A DNA stretch of 64,000 nt from Lytechinus pictus. Taxonomy: Eukaryota > Echinodermata > Echinoidea > Temnopleuroida > Toxopneustidae. A model generated the notes under the pieces. That model was given only the letters and a program-made list of their open reading frames with translations. It did not search any database and was not told the origin of the DNA. The stretch covers positions 5,895,501 through 5,959,500 of the forward strand of contig NC_087253.1 in the NCBI RefSeq assembly GCF_037042905.1, given 5' to 3'. Of this stretch, positions 22,366 through 33,955 are shown one piece after another (position 1 is the stretch's first letter; every line of letters begins with the position of its first letter). The position numbers were made by a program, and so were the translations under genes.

Positions 22366-23228
22366 TAGCAAAGAAAGCAAGACCTGATATTCTTTTTAGA
22401 TCCTGTTATATATGAAATATAATTTCATCCGAGGGAGTGAGTCGACCGAACTGAAGAAAAAAAACTGTGATTTTTTTTTTCAATCCTGACAGGTTTCATT
22501 TTTGCCACCTTGTGCAAAACATGCAATATGGATATCCGATTTGTCTTAATTTCATTTTTTTGCTATTTTCGTTTGGTTATGTCCCTCAAATTATCACCTT
22601 TAGACGTTAACATAACTTTCAAATCAATCTATTCTTATTACCCTTAAGAATACTGCAAACTCAGGATCCCGATCTACATCATTTTGGTGTCTATTCCTCA
22701 TAGACATGGTATATTTTGTCCTTGGCGCTGGAAAGCAGAACGCAAACATGACAAAAGCACAGTACGATATTCCGAAGCTGATGTTCCTGAGCAAATAAAT
22801 ATGTAATCACAACGCGAAAAAACAACATTATCCAAATACTAAAAATATGTGGCAAATAGAGGGGGTGTTTCACACCGCGTCTTGTCGCTGCTGTGTATTG
22901 ACAACAGTCATATTAGCCAATCAGATGGTTGCATTTCAGAAGCTTATAACAGTTGGCGGTGAAAATCACTGAGTACCTTTCTTCTATGGAAGGCTCCCCT
23001 GATTCCCCCGAATGATGAAAAGACTGACTAAAGTAAGAAAGGACCAAGGGCATGCTAGCTACAATTCGGGAAGTGTTACATTCAATGTATATAACACATG
23101 ATCTTTCACAAATTTCACGCACAACATATTATCAAAGCGGAGGACATGCTGGGACGACTGGAAAGCGGGGAAAAAAGAAAGGAATACCAATATATTGATA
23201 GATAGATAAATATATCGATGGATGGATA
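22366..23228. other. No gene recognised
   Basis: Single-copy-looking AT-rich DNA. Frames of 60-70 codons show no domain. Confidence 0.35.
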
Positions 23229-23346
23229 AAGCCCCTTTCACGTTTGGTGGTGCGACTGCTTACAACCGTTGCGATTGTGTGTAACATAATTATATTGCGA
23301 CCAAATGATCGCAAACGATCGCAAGAGTGATTGTGAAAGCCCCTTA
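23229..23346. mobile_element. 118-bp palindromic MITE, TTTCAC/TCGCA type
   Basis: Outer ends aaagcccctttcac and gtgaaagccccttaa are inverted. The inside repeats gcgattg/cgatcgcaa. Similar TCGCA/TCGT motifs fill 45400-45890. Confidence 0.65.
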
Positions 23347-23399
23347 AATAAAAATATTGATTGATACGAAGAGACATAATTGGATAGACAAAACAGGGG

Positions 23400-23720
23400 A
23401 AAATGGGGGGGGGGGGGTTGAAATGAAAGAAAGTGGGATAGGGGGGGGGGGCGCTGAGTGCTGAGAAGGGAAACATTATCAAACAAGAAGAAGAAGAAGA
23501 AAAACGGTGAAAACGCAGATTAATTGACACAAAATTCCAAAGGCAAGTAGGAGCTAGCGAAACAGAAAGAGGGATAGGAAGAAAACTAGTGAGAGAGTGA
23601 GGTGGAAGGGAAGGAGAAATGGTGGGATGGAAAGAGGGAAGGAGGCGGGGAACTGATAGGCAAAGGGGAGGTGAAGAGGGGGGGGGGGCTCATTCTGAGA
23701 AAGACCCCCCCCCCAACAAA
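23400..23720. repeat. Purine-rich, poly-G low-complexity region
   Basis: Three poly-G tracts (near 23405, 23440 and 23680), a GAA run and long GA-rich stretches. Overlapping frames on both strands are low-complexity artefacts. Confidence 0.7.
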
Positions 23721-23814
23721 AAAAGTCAGGATAGTTTATATGGAGAGAAAATGGTGCATATTCATACACTCCTTATGTTTATTTGGCATTTATTCAAAAA
23801 ATTTTTTTTATTTA

Positions 23815-23898
23815 TTTAGCCCATGGCAAGGATATCATACTAACTTATTTGGTATATTGAAGTCAATAAAAAATTAAAAATAAAACTGAAACTGAAAT
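23815..23898 (+). repeat. LINE-type 3' tail
   Basis: ggcaaggatatcatactaac, then a sequence ending aataaaactgaaactgaaat: a short tandem tail after an AATAAA-like run, as in CR1/L2-like elements. No coding part. Confidence 0.4.
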
Positions 23899-24103
23899 AA
23901 CAACATTCCCAGAGCATGCCTTTGAAAACATCCAATATCGAAACATTCTCGGCATATCGCAGATGTGTTGAGCGTTCAAACCACAACGAAAAAAAAAATG
24001 GAAATGTAAATAATAAAAGCAAACAAAATGAATGTCTATCCCTGCGTGGGATTAGATAAACATACTCATCCCTGGTTTAATCAGATGAAAGAAAGAGAAC
24101 AAA

Positions 24104-24380
24104 AGCCCCCGTCTATAAGAGTTACGATTGACCCAATTATTCTCAACTGTATGGAAATCCACCCATGCCATATTTTTTTCTACAGGGAATTTTCTTTATT
24201 AGTACACTAGATAGAGAATGACACAGAATCATCAACTTGAAGACAACGATGAATGAATGAATATACATCATATCAAGACAATATTTTGAACAAACTTACA
24301 TATTTGATGTCGACGTTGCTGGCCGTCCATAGTTGCTATTATTGATCGGATCAATCGTAAATCTTTGTAAGACGGGGCCC
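24104..24380. mobile_element. GGGCCCGTCTTACAAAGAGTT element, tandem copy 1
   Basis: The left end cccccgtctataagagttac and right end ctttgtaagacggggccc are inverted. The interior has catatttttttctacag and gttgctggccgtccatag, both shared with 24403-24682 and 31371-31643. Confidence 0.7.
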
Positions 24381-24402
24381 AGAACACGGCAAAGGAAATC
24401 CA

Positions 24403-24682
24403 GGGTCCCGTCTTACAAAGAGTTACGATTTATCCAATCAATCGTAAACTCTATATGGAGATCCATCGGTGTCATAATTTTTTTCTACAGTAAATTTGCA
24501 GTGTCCTTTGTTAACAAAAAGAAGCATACATAATTTTCAAAAGAACGATGAATGTATGAATGCACATCATATATCTAGAACATATTTTGAATGGACATGC
24601 ATTTTAGGTGTTTGACGTTGCTGGCTTTCCATAGTTTGATTGATCGCCGGGATCAATCGCAACTCTTTGTACGACAGGCCCC
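24403..24682. mobile_element. GGGCCCGTCTTACAAAGAGTT element, tandem copy 2
   Basis: 280 bp with the same ends, directly downstream of copy 1 and separated by 22 bp. gattgatc/gatcaatc motifs lie just inside each end. Confidence 0.75.
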
Positions 24683-24756
24683 AGGTATGACAAAAAGATC
24701 TTGTTCCCTTTCTCGGCTTCAAGTCACGTTTCAAGTCTGACTAAAATTTAAGTGAA

Positions 24757-24934
24757 AGGGGAAGTTCACGGCCCTGACGAAAAGTTTGCGGTAAAAATCT
24801 AAGGAAAAAATGAAAAAACAAGTAACAAAAAATCTAATAAATTTGTAAATCTTTAATGGATTTTCCTCATACCTTTTTATCATTTATTTTCTGGCATTTT
24901 TATTATAAAATTTTTGTCAGGGTGAACTTCCCCT
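24757..24934. mobile_element. Short TTAA-type MITE (GGGGAAGTTCAC ends)
   Basis: The left end aaggggaagttcacggccc and right end gtcagggtgaacttcccc are inverted. It is a 178-bp internally deleted relative of 58530-59015. Confidence 0.7.
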
Positions 24935-25369
24935 TAAAAGAGAATGTACAACTTTGTAATTTGTGTGAGTCATATTGTAAAAGGCGTTTCAAAATGCGAT
25001 ACTGTTATAAGTGAAGTGAGCGTTTATTCATGTTTCATTAACTGGGAAAAAATCATCCTAAGAATTGAACAACATGATTTTCCAGTCTTGATATAGTAAT
25101 CTCCTTTCGTCATCCGAAATAAAAACACTGAACATTTTATTTATCTTACACCTTTGAATTTTTTTCTCCCAAACTTCCTTCGAAAAGATTTATCTTGATA
25201 TTTTCGTCCCATTTTATGAAAGGTGTTTTATTCCATTAAGAAAACAATTTTTGATGATTTTATTGAAAATTTAATCCATCGGGGCTTTCGTAAAATACGT
25301 ATTTTATGAGTATATCCTTTTATCAGATACAGTGAATGAACTCACACCTTGCCTATAATAGTAGTCTAT
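24935..25369. other. No feature recognised
   Basis: AT-rich spacer without recognised repeat or gene. Confidence 0.3.
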
Positions 25370-25682
25370 TATTTGTACAGATTTGACAATAAAAAACCGT
25401 TTTGACTGATCCCTATTTATGTTAAAACAATCATAATTATACATGTTCGGGGAATGATAAAACTTTGTTTCACGGACAATGAAGAGAAAATTAGAATATT
25501 CAATATAATTAAATACAAAAGAAAAAGAGAGTGAGTGACGTCATCAGTCTCCACATTTGCATACAGACCGGGATGTGTATATTAATTTTTTTTGAACTAT
25601 TTTTTATTTTACATCCAAATTTGATGAAATTCTCAGTGTTATATGCCTGTTATGCATGTTATTGTTATGGCGGATTTATCCT
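25370..25682. mobile_element. Right half of a TTAA-type MITE
   Basis: Corresponds to the right half of 25923-26515 (agatttgacaataa, gagtgagtgacgtcatcag, ttgatgaaattctcagtgtt) and ends ggcggatttatcct followed by TTAA (25683-25686). The left half is absent. Confidence 0.6.
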
Positions 25683-25723
25683 TTAAATATAATCTTTGTA
25701 AATGTTAGCATATGCCTTGATTA

Positions 25724-25916
25724 GGGGCCTTTTCACACGTGAATCTTGAATCATCATTGTAATGGTGATTGATATTGTAATCGTGAGTGTTATTAGCGTT
25801 CGTGATTCTAATCGTGTTCTAGTTTGGTTTCACACGAGCTAAATATTCGTCATTAGCTATAATTTTCACTGGATTCATCATTCATTTTTACCGTGTGAAA
25901 GGGCGGTAGATTTTTA
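25724..25916. mobile_element. TTTTCACACGTGAATC MITE, copy 1
   Basis: Starts ggggccttttcacacgtgaa and ends ttaccgtgtgaaagggcgg. Inside are repeated gattctaatcgtg and cgtgattctaatc motifs. Copies occur at 28572-28724 (inverted), 28725-29045 and 40589-40783. Confidence 0.7.
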
Positions 25917-25922
25917 CAATAA

Positions 25923-26515
25923 AGGTCAAGTCCACCCCAGGAAAATGCTGACTTGAATAAAAAGATAAAAATTAAACTAGCATAGTGCTGAAAATTTCAT
26001 CAAATTCGGATGTAAAATAAGAAAGTTATGACATTTTAAAATTTTGCTTATTTTTCACAAAACAGTGATATGCACAACTAGGTGGGTCAGTCGATGATGT
26101 CCATCACTCACTCTTTCTTTTGTTTTTTATTGTTTGAATTCTACAATATTTCATTTTCTATAAATTTGACAATAAGGACCAACTTAACTGAACCATATAT
26201 TATTAAACAATTCTAATTCCACATGTTCAGGGAGGAATTAATCATTGTATCACTTGACAGTGAGGAGAAAATGAGAATATGTCATATTTTATATAAAACA
26301 ATACAAAAGAAATAGTGAGTGGATGACGTCATAGCCTCCTCATCTGCATACCGGCCATGATGTGCATACAACTGTTTTGGGAAATTAAGCGAAATTTTAA
26401 AATGTCATAACTTTCTTATTTTACATCCGATTGATTGATGAAATTTTCAGTGTTATGCTTGTTGGATTTTTCTCTTTTTATTCAAATCAACTTTTTGTTG
26501 GGGTGGACTTGTCCT
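25923..26515. mobile_element. TTAA-type MITE (593 bp), GGGGTGGACTTG subfamily
   Basis: Ends aggtcaagtccacccc and ggggtggacttgtcct, with ATAA on the left (one change from TTAA) and TTAA on the right (26516-26519). It carries the aagttatgacattttaaaat motif in both orientations. Confidence 0.8.
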
Positions 26516-26869
26516 TTAAGGGACGGTCACACCCTGTTGATCGAACTAAATCATTTTTTTTTTCAAACAAGTGCACACCAAGGGCCGATTGCATGAAAGG
26601 GTCTTTCCAAGGACCGTCTTTCGTGTCGCCCATCTTTTATGATGCGCTATAAGCGGGGTGTTTCTGAAATTTATGATAAACAAATAAAATTCGTAAGCTT
26701 GCTTTTAAATCAAATTTTATACGATTTCATGCGATATCACATCATTTTATAAACAAATATTTTGTTTATTTTAATGAACAAATAAATTATATTTCCAGAT
26801 AATTTATTTGAAATGCGTTTCACATGGCGTATCATAAAAGGTTACCAATAATGCCTATAGCATTTCCAT

Positions 26870-27005
26870 TTATTTGAAAGCAGGATAAAAGAGCATTGCA
26901 CATTAAATGCCTTGCTCACAGGCATAGGTGCCGCGGCCGGGGATCGAACCCCGGACTATTTATGTATAGCCATGCAGGCGCCTTAGACCACTCGGCCACG
27001 GCACC
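26870..27005 (-). repeat. tRNA-derived SINE; tRNA-like head at 26927-27005
   Basis: On the minus strand the head has a perfect 7-bp acceptor stem (GGTGCCG/CGGCACC) and a Leu/Ser-like D arm (gtggccgagtggtctaaggc). Its T arm is ccggggttcgatccccgg, whose loop is one base short. The anticodon arm cannot form and no anticodon can be read. The body caaggcatttaatgtgcaat follows directly. I therefore read it as a SINE head rather than a working tRNA-Leu/Ser. Confidence 0.6.
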
Positions 27006-28260
27006 TCCACGACGTTAAGACGTTATGACGTTATGACGTTATTTCCGATGGCACACCATCGTTCGGTGTGGGTCGGTTTCGTTGATGTGACTGTAGCTCC
27101 GAAAAATAAGAAAAATAAGAAAAATTGAAATTAAGAAAGTAAAATTCGTTGGCTTCCCACAAGAAAGGACACAGGGGCAATTTCTGCAGCCATTTTCAAT
27201 CTGCTGATATTTTGAGTTTTACTCGTGATTTGGAAATGATTTTTGCATAATTAGATAGCCTACGATGTACTCTTTCGTTTAAAAAAAAAAAACAACAGTA
27301 ATTATTCTTGCAGTAAGCCAACGAATTATGATAGAGTGATTGTTACGCGGCAGAGAGAGAGAGAGAGGGGGGGGGGGGAGGCATGTTTATAATTTTTCTA
27401 TCGTGGTAAAGTTCACAAGAGAGAACGGGGGGGGGGTCCAATCAAGGAGGGGAGGGGGATTTGAGGAGAGACAGTGAGAAAGACAGAGAGGGGGAGAGAG
27501 AGGCAGACGGGGGGCATATTTATCCTTTTTTTTCATGGTCATTTTGATGAGGGGATTTTCCCGACGGTTACCACTCAGGAAAATAATAAGTTCCTTTTAT
27601 TATAGAACAAGGGAGAAGCGATTTGGGTCAAATCGTATACACCCTGCATTGTGAGGGAGTCCGTCTCAAGGACGGCCCTTTCTATGAAAAAAAAAACAAA
27701 CAAAAACAAATCGGATTACGTAATCACGTCAATGGCTTTACATTTCAATTCTTGAAAAAAAGGTGGGTTGGATAAAAAGAAAATAAAACATGTAAGCCAA
27801 TACAGCTGACAATTTTATGGAATCCGGTTGTAAAAAGGTAATTAGAAAGGTTTTGGAATTTCGCTTGTTGTTGAAAAAACAGTTAAGCACAACAAGGTGA
27901 ACTGCAAATGAGGAAAGGGGTCTGAATAATGCAGAATAAATTCCCTGACAATGTCAAGTAGCGTAATTAGCCCCAATATTTGAAGGGGCAGAGCATGGAG
28001 GAAAACAAGAATCTTCAAATTTCGTGAAATTCAATAATTTTGCAAGATTTTACACAATTTTTTTAAAGGCACTATTATGCTGCCATCAAATTATTGAAAC
28101 AAGTTTTCTCGAGGAGCAAACCACTATTGATAAGACAAAGTAAGAAATAATTAAATGAATGTACAATGATTGCACCTTAATTACAATATCTTTTAACGCG
28201 AAGTTACTATAGCCTACAGAGCAACTGAAATTTAACGAAAACCCCACTTGTAGATAACAG
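27006..28260. other. No gene recognised; purine-rich tracts
   Basis: A gttatgac-like short tandem lies at 27015-27045. GA-rich and poly-G runs lie at 27350-27510. The rest is AT-rich with no exon-like block. Confidence 0.4.
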
Positions 28261-28571
28261 TTTCAACCAAGGTCTGTGGCTCCAGAGACTAGAGCGTAGT
28301 GGGCACGCTGACCATTCAGGGAATTCCCCGTCGTGACCCTCGCAGGACCCCTGGCCAAAATGAAATGAAATATGAAAAGAAAAAAAATAGCCACCCCAAA
28401 AATATTTCCATTAGAACAAAGAAAGGTATTTGTACCACACCCTTCATTCATCGTGATAGCAAACCGAGGACGACCCTTTCTTATTTACCCCCATAACACA
28501 TTGATCGAATTACGTAATACCTCCTGAAACTTTTGTGCATCCCGTAAGTACAGGGAGTGGCAATTTTCCCA

Positions 28572-28724
28572 TCCGCCCTTTCACACGGTAAACAAAAATC
28601 GTAATTTGAATGACGATTCCAGTAAAAATAAGACTAATGACGAATTTCTAGCACGTGTGAAACCAAACTAGAATCACGAACGCTAATCACAATCACGAAT
28701 TCAAATTCTACCCCGGAGGTGTTA
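28572..28724. mobile_element. TTTTCACACGTGAATC MITE, partial inverted copy
   Basis: Begins ccgccctttcacacggtaaa, the reverse complement of the right end of 25724-25916, and runs through cacgtgtgaaaccaaactag before joining the next copy. Confidence 0.6.
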
Positions 28725-29045
28725 AGGGGCTATTCACACGTCAATCTTGAATCATCATTGTAATGATGATTACTATTGTAATCGTGACTTTGATTATCGT
28801 TCGTGATTCTAAGCATGTTCTAGTTTGGTTTCACACGTGCTAAATATTTGTCATTAGCCTTATTTTTTTTCATTGGAATCATCATTCAAATTACGATTTT
28901 TTTTTACCGTGTGAAAGGGCGGTAAGTTTCACTCAAATCACTGTTTTCGAATGAGCGTGTGAAAGGTCCGATGATTCTAAAGACGAATTGCAAATTTGCA
29001 TTTATCAATACAATGATGATTCAAGATTCACGTATGAAAAGACCC
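28725..29045. mobile_element. TTTTCACACGTGAATC MITE, full copy (321 bp)
   Basis: Ends aggggctattcacacg and cacgtatgaaaagaccct are inverted, with tcttgaatcatcattg and caatgatgattcaaga just inside. It is preceded by TTAA (28721-28724), which suggests a link to the TTAA-targeting group. Confidence 0.7.
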
Positions 29046-29215
29046 TATATCTCGTATGTCTAATGTATCCTTTTCCCCCTTTCTGTTCCGAACGAATAAA
29101 GTGCATTACATACAGATAAACAACAAAACTATTATGCCTAGCAATATCATTGGCGTAATAATAACAATAATGAAAAATTCGAAAGGGTGGGGGACAAACA
29201 GGGATTAGGCCTATA

Positions 29216-31134
29216 CAGTGCGTATCAAAAAAGGGACAGTTTTGAATAGTTTATAGAAAATTGCTTCAAATTAAGATGTCTATATTTTGAAGTTAAAGGA
29301 GAATGAAACCCTTGAAACCAGCTGAATCCATATAAAAGAGAAAAATCAAAGAAACATATTGTTGAAAGTTTGAGGAAGATTGAATGAATATTAAGAAAGT
29401 TATGAGCATTTGAATGTCGAGATCACTAATGCCATGTAGATCCTCCCATTGGCAATGTGACCAAGATCTGTGATGTCACACACGTACAACTCCCTCATTA
29501 CTTTAGTACTTATTTCACTTATATTCTCACTTTTATAGAGTCTATCACAAGGTGAGGTGTTCTCTTTATGAGAGGACAAGTACAGAGGTTTCACAGCAAC
29601 ACTATATCATTGATGAATCGTTTGTCATATGATTAGAATGAGCAAAAAGAGATGTTTTGGGGTATATTTTCAGTGTCCAAAGGGGGAGAGTTGTTCATCT
29701 GTGACATCATAGATCATGGTTGCATTGCCAATGGGAGGATCTCCATAGCATTAGCGATCTCGACATTCAAATGCTCATAACTCTTCTATTGCTAGTCCAA
29801 TTTTACTCAAACTTTTGTTGATCTTATTCTTTGATTTTTCTGCTTTCACAAAAGCTAACTTGCTCCAAGAGTTTCATTCTCCTTTAATAGATGCTCTGAA
29901 ATCTTATCTTTGAAATGCAATTAAAAAAAAATTGTTCATGCTTGAGCGAACACGGGACGTTTTTGTCGGGGGTTCAAAAAGAAGCTTGCGCCAGAATGGC
30001 AGAATATGAGTAATATGATGATCAGACTTCTTGCTAGTCAGCAGACTTCCTCTTTACCTTTTCAATTTATTATCTGTGCCATAATTTTCGAATTATGGTG
30101 TCAAATTTATTTATTTAATTGAATTATTTTGCTTTTTCATTTAAACTTCTTTTACCTTTGAATTTTCCTTCAGACCTTTTGTCAAACCAAGCAAGAAGAT
30201 TTGCATTATCTGATTATTAATTGGGAAAACTTGTAATTAGTCAAATCATTTTATTATGTGAAACAAATTATGTTATGGTACCTTTAAAAGACATGAATCC
30301 ATTTTCCAAGGGGTTGTTGATTCCTTGACCAAGTTTAATTACATGCTGGACAGGACAAACAGGAAGGGATTCATGTCTTTCAATGGTGTATTGAGTCAAT
30401 TTTGAAGGAGCAAGATATGGCAGATCGGGTAAAATGTATTGAAAAGTTGTGAGCGAAGCGAGCACGCAAATATTCCCACTTTTTATTACAATATCAGATT
30501 TTGTGATAGATTTTGACATACCGTAATCAGAAAATAATATAATATTTTACTTTCTATCTTTCCTTTTATCTCCTTTCCACTTTTATTCTTCGTCATGATT
30601 TTTTTATTGAGGGGGGTGGGGAGGGAGGCCCCGAGCCCTCGCCCATCTGCATGGCACTGTTCAAAAGGCACCTAACCTTTGTAGCACGCAATGAAAGGAT
30701 TTGAAAATAAAATACACGCTCTCCCATACTTCGGTTGAAAAAAATGTTTTTGCTTGAAGAAGGAATATTCAAAGGTAAAAGAGAACAATAGAACAATTCA
30801 AGCAAATAAATAGATTTTAAAATGAATTTTGACCGCAAAATTTGAAAATTATGGCAGAGATAATGAAAAGATTAAGAGGAAGTCTGCTGATTATAGCAAG
30901 AAGTCCGATCATCATATTTATCATTTTATGCCATTTTGGCGCAAGCCTCCTTTTTAACCCCAGAAAAAAAAAAAAATCCGTGTTCGCTCAAGCATGAACG
31001 AAACTAATTTTTTTAAATGGCATTTGAAAGATAAGACTTCAAAGCACCCATTAACACCAAAATATAGACATCATAAGTTGAAACAAAAATTTTATACACT
31101 TTTCAAATCTGTCCCGTTTTTTTTATACGCACTG
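29216..31134. mobile_element. Mariner-like long-TIR element (1.9 kb), TA-flanked, with nested MITE
   Basis: Ends CAGTGCGTATCAAAAAAGGG and ctgtcccg...tatacgcactg are inverted and flanked by TA (29214-29215 and 31135-31136). The arms correspond over about 290 bp, including gttcatgcttgagcgaacac, cttgcgccagaatggc and cagcagacttcctctt with their complements. The left arm is interrupted by a TTAA MITE (29297-29883). The interior (30080-30840) has no transposase-like frame, so it is non-autonomous or gutted. Without the MITE it would be about 1.33 kb. Confidence 0.8.
29297..29883. mobile_element. TTAA MITE (587 bp) nested in the mariner-like left arm
   Basis: Ends AGGAGAATGAAACCCTTG and agagtttcattctcct, with TTAA at 29293-29296 and 29884-29887. 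The mariner-like right arm has the uninterrupted site with a single TTAA (31051-31054), which directly shows a TTAA duplication as made by piggyBac/Kolobok-type transposases. Confidence 0.9.
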
Positions 31135-31370
31135 TAGAGCAAAATTTATATACAAAAAAGTCGCGAGGAGTGGAGCGAGTGAGCAAAAAACCCCTCTTGA
31201 TACGACAAGCTAATTCTGTGACTGATTTTGACGATATATCATTCAGACGATAAACATATTTCATCATTTCCCCTTCTTTCCTTTCTTCTCCTCTTTTTCC
31301 CTTGCTGTCAGAGAGCAGCAAGATTTCATGTTTCATTCTCCCCTTATCATGCTTATTAGCCAAACATCAG

Positions 31371-31643
31371 GGGCCCGTCTTACAAAGAGTTGCAATTGAT
31401 CCGATCAATCACAACTATGGAAAGCCAGCAAAGTAAACTATACTATGCATGTTTGCTCAATTTTTTTTTCTAGAAATGAAATGTATATCCATAAATTCAT
31501 TGATTTCTTGACAGTTCGGTGTGTTCTCCATAGTTTGCAAAGGACATTTTGCACATCAGTGTAGAAAAAAATATGACACGGATGGATTCCCATAGAGTTA
31601 CGATTGATTGGAATGATCGTAACTCTTTGTAAGACGGGGCCCA
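31371..31643. mobile_element. GGGCCCGTCTTACAAAGAGTT element, copy 3
   Basis: 273 bp with ends gggcccgtcttacaaagag and ctctttgtaagacggggccc. It contains tagaaaaaaatatgacacgg and ctatggaaagccagc in inverted order relative to the 24-kb copies. A partial start follows at about 31670. Confidence 0.75.
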
Positions 31644-31759
31644 GGTATGGCCGGCAAACCGGTCCAGCGTCCCGTTTTATAAAGACTTGTCATATACCGT
31701 GTGAATTTAAAAAAAATCACCTCATAAATCCCAAATTTTAGGGAAATCCCAAATTTTCA

Positions 31760-32282
31760 AGGCATGGTCCAGGCCGGGGATATTTATATCTCAATAAAAG
31801 TAAAATTCAAAGAGCAAAAATGCTGAAACTTATATCAAAATCGGATAACAAATAACAAAGTTATTGAATTTTAAAGATTCGCATTATTCCGGTGAAACAG
31901 TTCTAGGCATGTCTTCATGAATGTTCATTACGTGGGCTGATGATGTCATATTCCCACTTCTTCTTTTTTATTTCATTATATGAAATTATTTTTTTTTTTT
32001 CAAAACCTTTCTACCAAGAACTAAAACAATTGGATTGACAGCTGATTAGGTGCATTTATTGCTGCAACTTATTTCCTCAGAATGGAGACACATCATTTAC
32101 ACATGTATGAAAAAAATGAAACAATTATGATTTCATGTATAACATAACAAAAAGGAAGGTAGGGATGTGGCATCATAACTTCGTCATTTTTTGTTATCCG
32201 ATTTCGATGAAATTTCAGCATTTGGCTCTGTGAATTTTACTAATTAATTTAGATATAGATATTTTCAGCCCGGACCATCCCT
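31760..32282. mobile_element. TTAA-type MITE (523 bp), GGTCCRGGC subfamily
   Basis: Ends aggcatggtccaggccggg and cagcccggaccatccc followed by TTAA (32283-32286). Inside, aaaatcggataacaaataac and gttatccgatttcgatgaa are inverted. Confidence 0.75.
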
Positions 32283-32554
32283 TTAATAGACACTTTATGA
32301 AGGTATTTGCTTTATTTTGTATACTTTGAATGTTTTAATACATTGCTCTTTCAATGTACATGGTCAACTGTCGCGCTGTTGATTTCCATGATGAGCTTAA
32401 TTAAAAAGAATACAAAGAATTAAGACATATAAGTACTTATCTCATTGATTATTATATGTTCCATAACAATATGTTCTATTGTCATGTTTGTATAGCGTAG
32501 CGCAGCAATACATTTAATTGCCTATACTTTACTGCACGTGATACTAGCATGACT

Positions 32555-32620
32555 AGGTATCATTATTACCCCGGCTGTAGCTGAGCCGCCGTATAGGCGC
32601 TAAAGCATTCAAGAAATATA
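32555..32620 (-). repeat. SINE body fragment
   Basis: attattaccccggctgtagc followed by gctaaagcattcaag is the reverse complement of the body of the SINE at 3109-3390 (positions about 3265-3320). Confidence 0.5.
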
Positions 32621-33039
32621 CCCTATAAACTACGAACTGGCTGATTTACAACAACAGAAATTTGAGGCGGGGGGGGGGGGGGGGGGAAGGAACGTGTCCC
32701 CCATCACATTCACAATTCATGAATGATACTTAGGTCAAGGCCAATGCGAAGAGCCAAAGAAAATTTTCGCCACAAAACCCCCAAATTTTCCCCCATTATC
32801 CCCCGTTTCGTAAACCGCACTAAAATTCAATAACATTGCACGATTGACCGACTGTCTCCCATATCTTTAGATACAAATTCTTTACGCGATTGAGATACAA
32901 ATGAATTATTTTATTGTGTGGTTGAGTGGCTATATTCTAACATGTCTAAGGTACACCAATAAAAGCATTCTTTCCAGTCACTACCTTCTTTCCCCCAGAA
33001 ATAAAAAAACAAACACCAAACATAATTATGTTAACCAGG
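32621..33039. other. No gene recognised
   Basis: Contains a poly-G tract (about 32670-32686). No exon-like block. Confidence 0.35.
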
Positions 33040-33955
33040 GGTCGGTGGCCAGGGGGGAGGGTTTGGGCAAGAGGCAAACATTTCCCGGTCATATCATGGT
33101 ATGAACAGGATTTTTCTTGATTGTGCTCCTAATAATTAGGACGAAAAAAGAGAGTGCACAGCATGGCGCGCAGCAAAAAAAAATGCTTAATACAATTCTC
33201 GAGCGAGCGAAGCGAGCTAGAAAAAAATCACCTTTTCATGATAATCTAACTTTGAGATTGATTTTGATCTGGTATTCTGAAAATAACATATCTTACATCG
33301 CAAGAAGCGCGAGCTATTTTTTCAATGTGGACCCGCTACTGACTTGAAAAGGGATCTGAATAAGGGCTAGCTGTTTGCATTGGGTCATGAAGATGATATC
33401 TCACCAAATAAATAATGCGAGCGCGAAGTGCTAGCTGAAAACTTTTGATATCCTGAAATGATAACTGGACGTTCTAAAAATGGCTATCTGATTAAACAAT
33501 TGATGCGATCGCGTAGAGCGAGCTGAAAATTTTGGATTTATGAAAATTATTAATATGCAGGATATCTATCTCACAAATACAAATAATGAACACTGTTATC
33601 GCGAGTAGCATATTGCCTTGAACATTGGATTTTAAGCCCCATGTGAACAGATAATTTACTTATCTCAGTCAACAGTTACTGCAAGCGCGTAGCGCGAGCG
33701 ACATTTTTAATTTCATAATCCTGAAAGATTTATGTTAGTGACAAAAATTGTTGGGCGCTAACAGTGAAGGATGAGAGAATTTTTAAAATTTCAATAAAGA
33801 ACGAAAAAGCTGTTTCGGAGCACTTTGCAGCATTCGTATAATGCTTATGACAACATTTACTATACATTTTTTTTTCTTCAAAATTTCGGGGTGGGGCCAA
33901 CTCACTGGGGGCAAATGCCCCCCCTAGCCTCCCCCCTTAGTGCCGCCACTGGTCT
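33040..33955. repeat. Satellite-bearing element with GCGAAGC units, copy 2
   Basis: Starts ggtcggtggccaggggggag and ends cccttagtgccgccactgg, roughly inverted. Inside are about six diverged ~90-110-bp units with gagcgagcgaagcgagc, aatgcgagcgcgaagtgc and gcgcgtagcgcgagcg. Related to 5452-6962. Confidence 0.6.

Noticed and set aside
26927..27005. Functional tRNA-Leu or tRNA-Ser on the minus strand
   Set aside because: The anticodon arm cannot form, the T loop is one base short, and a SINE body follows directly.
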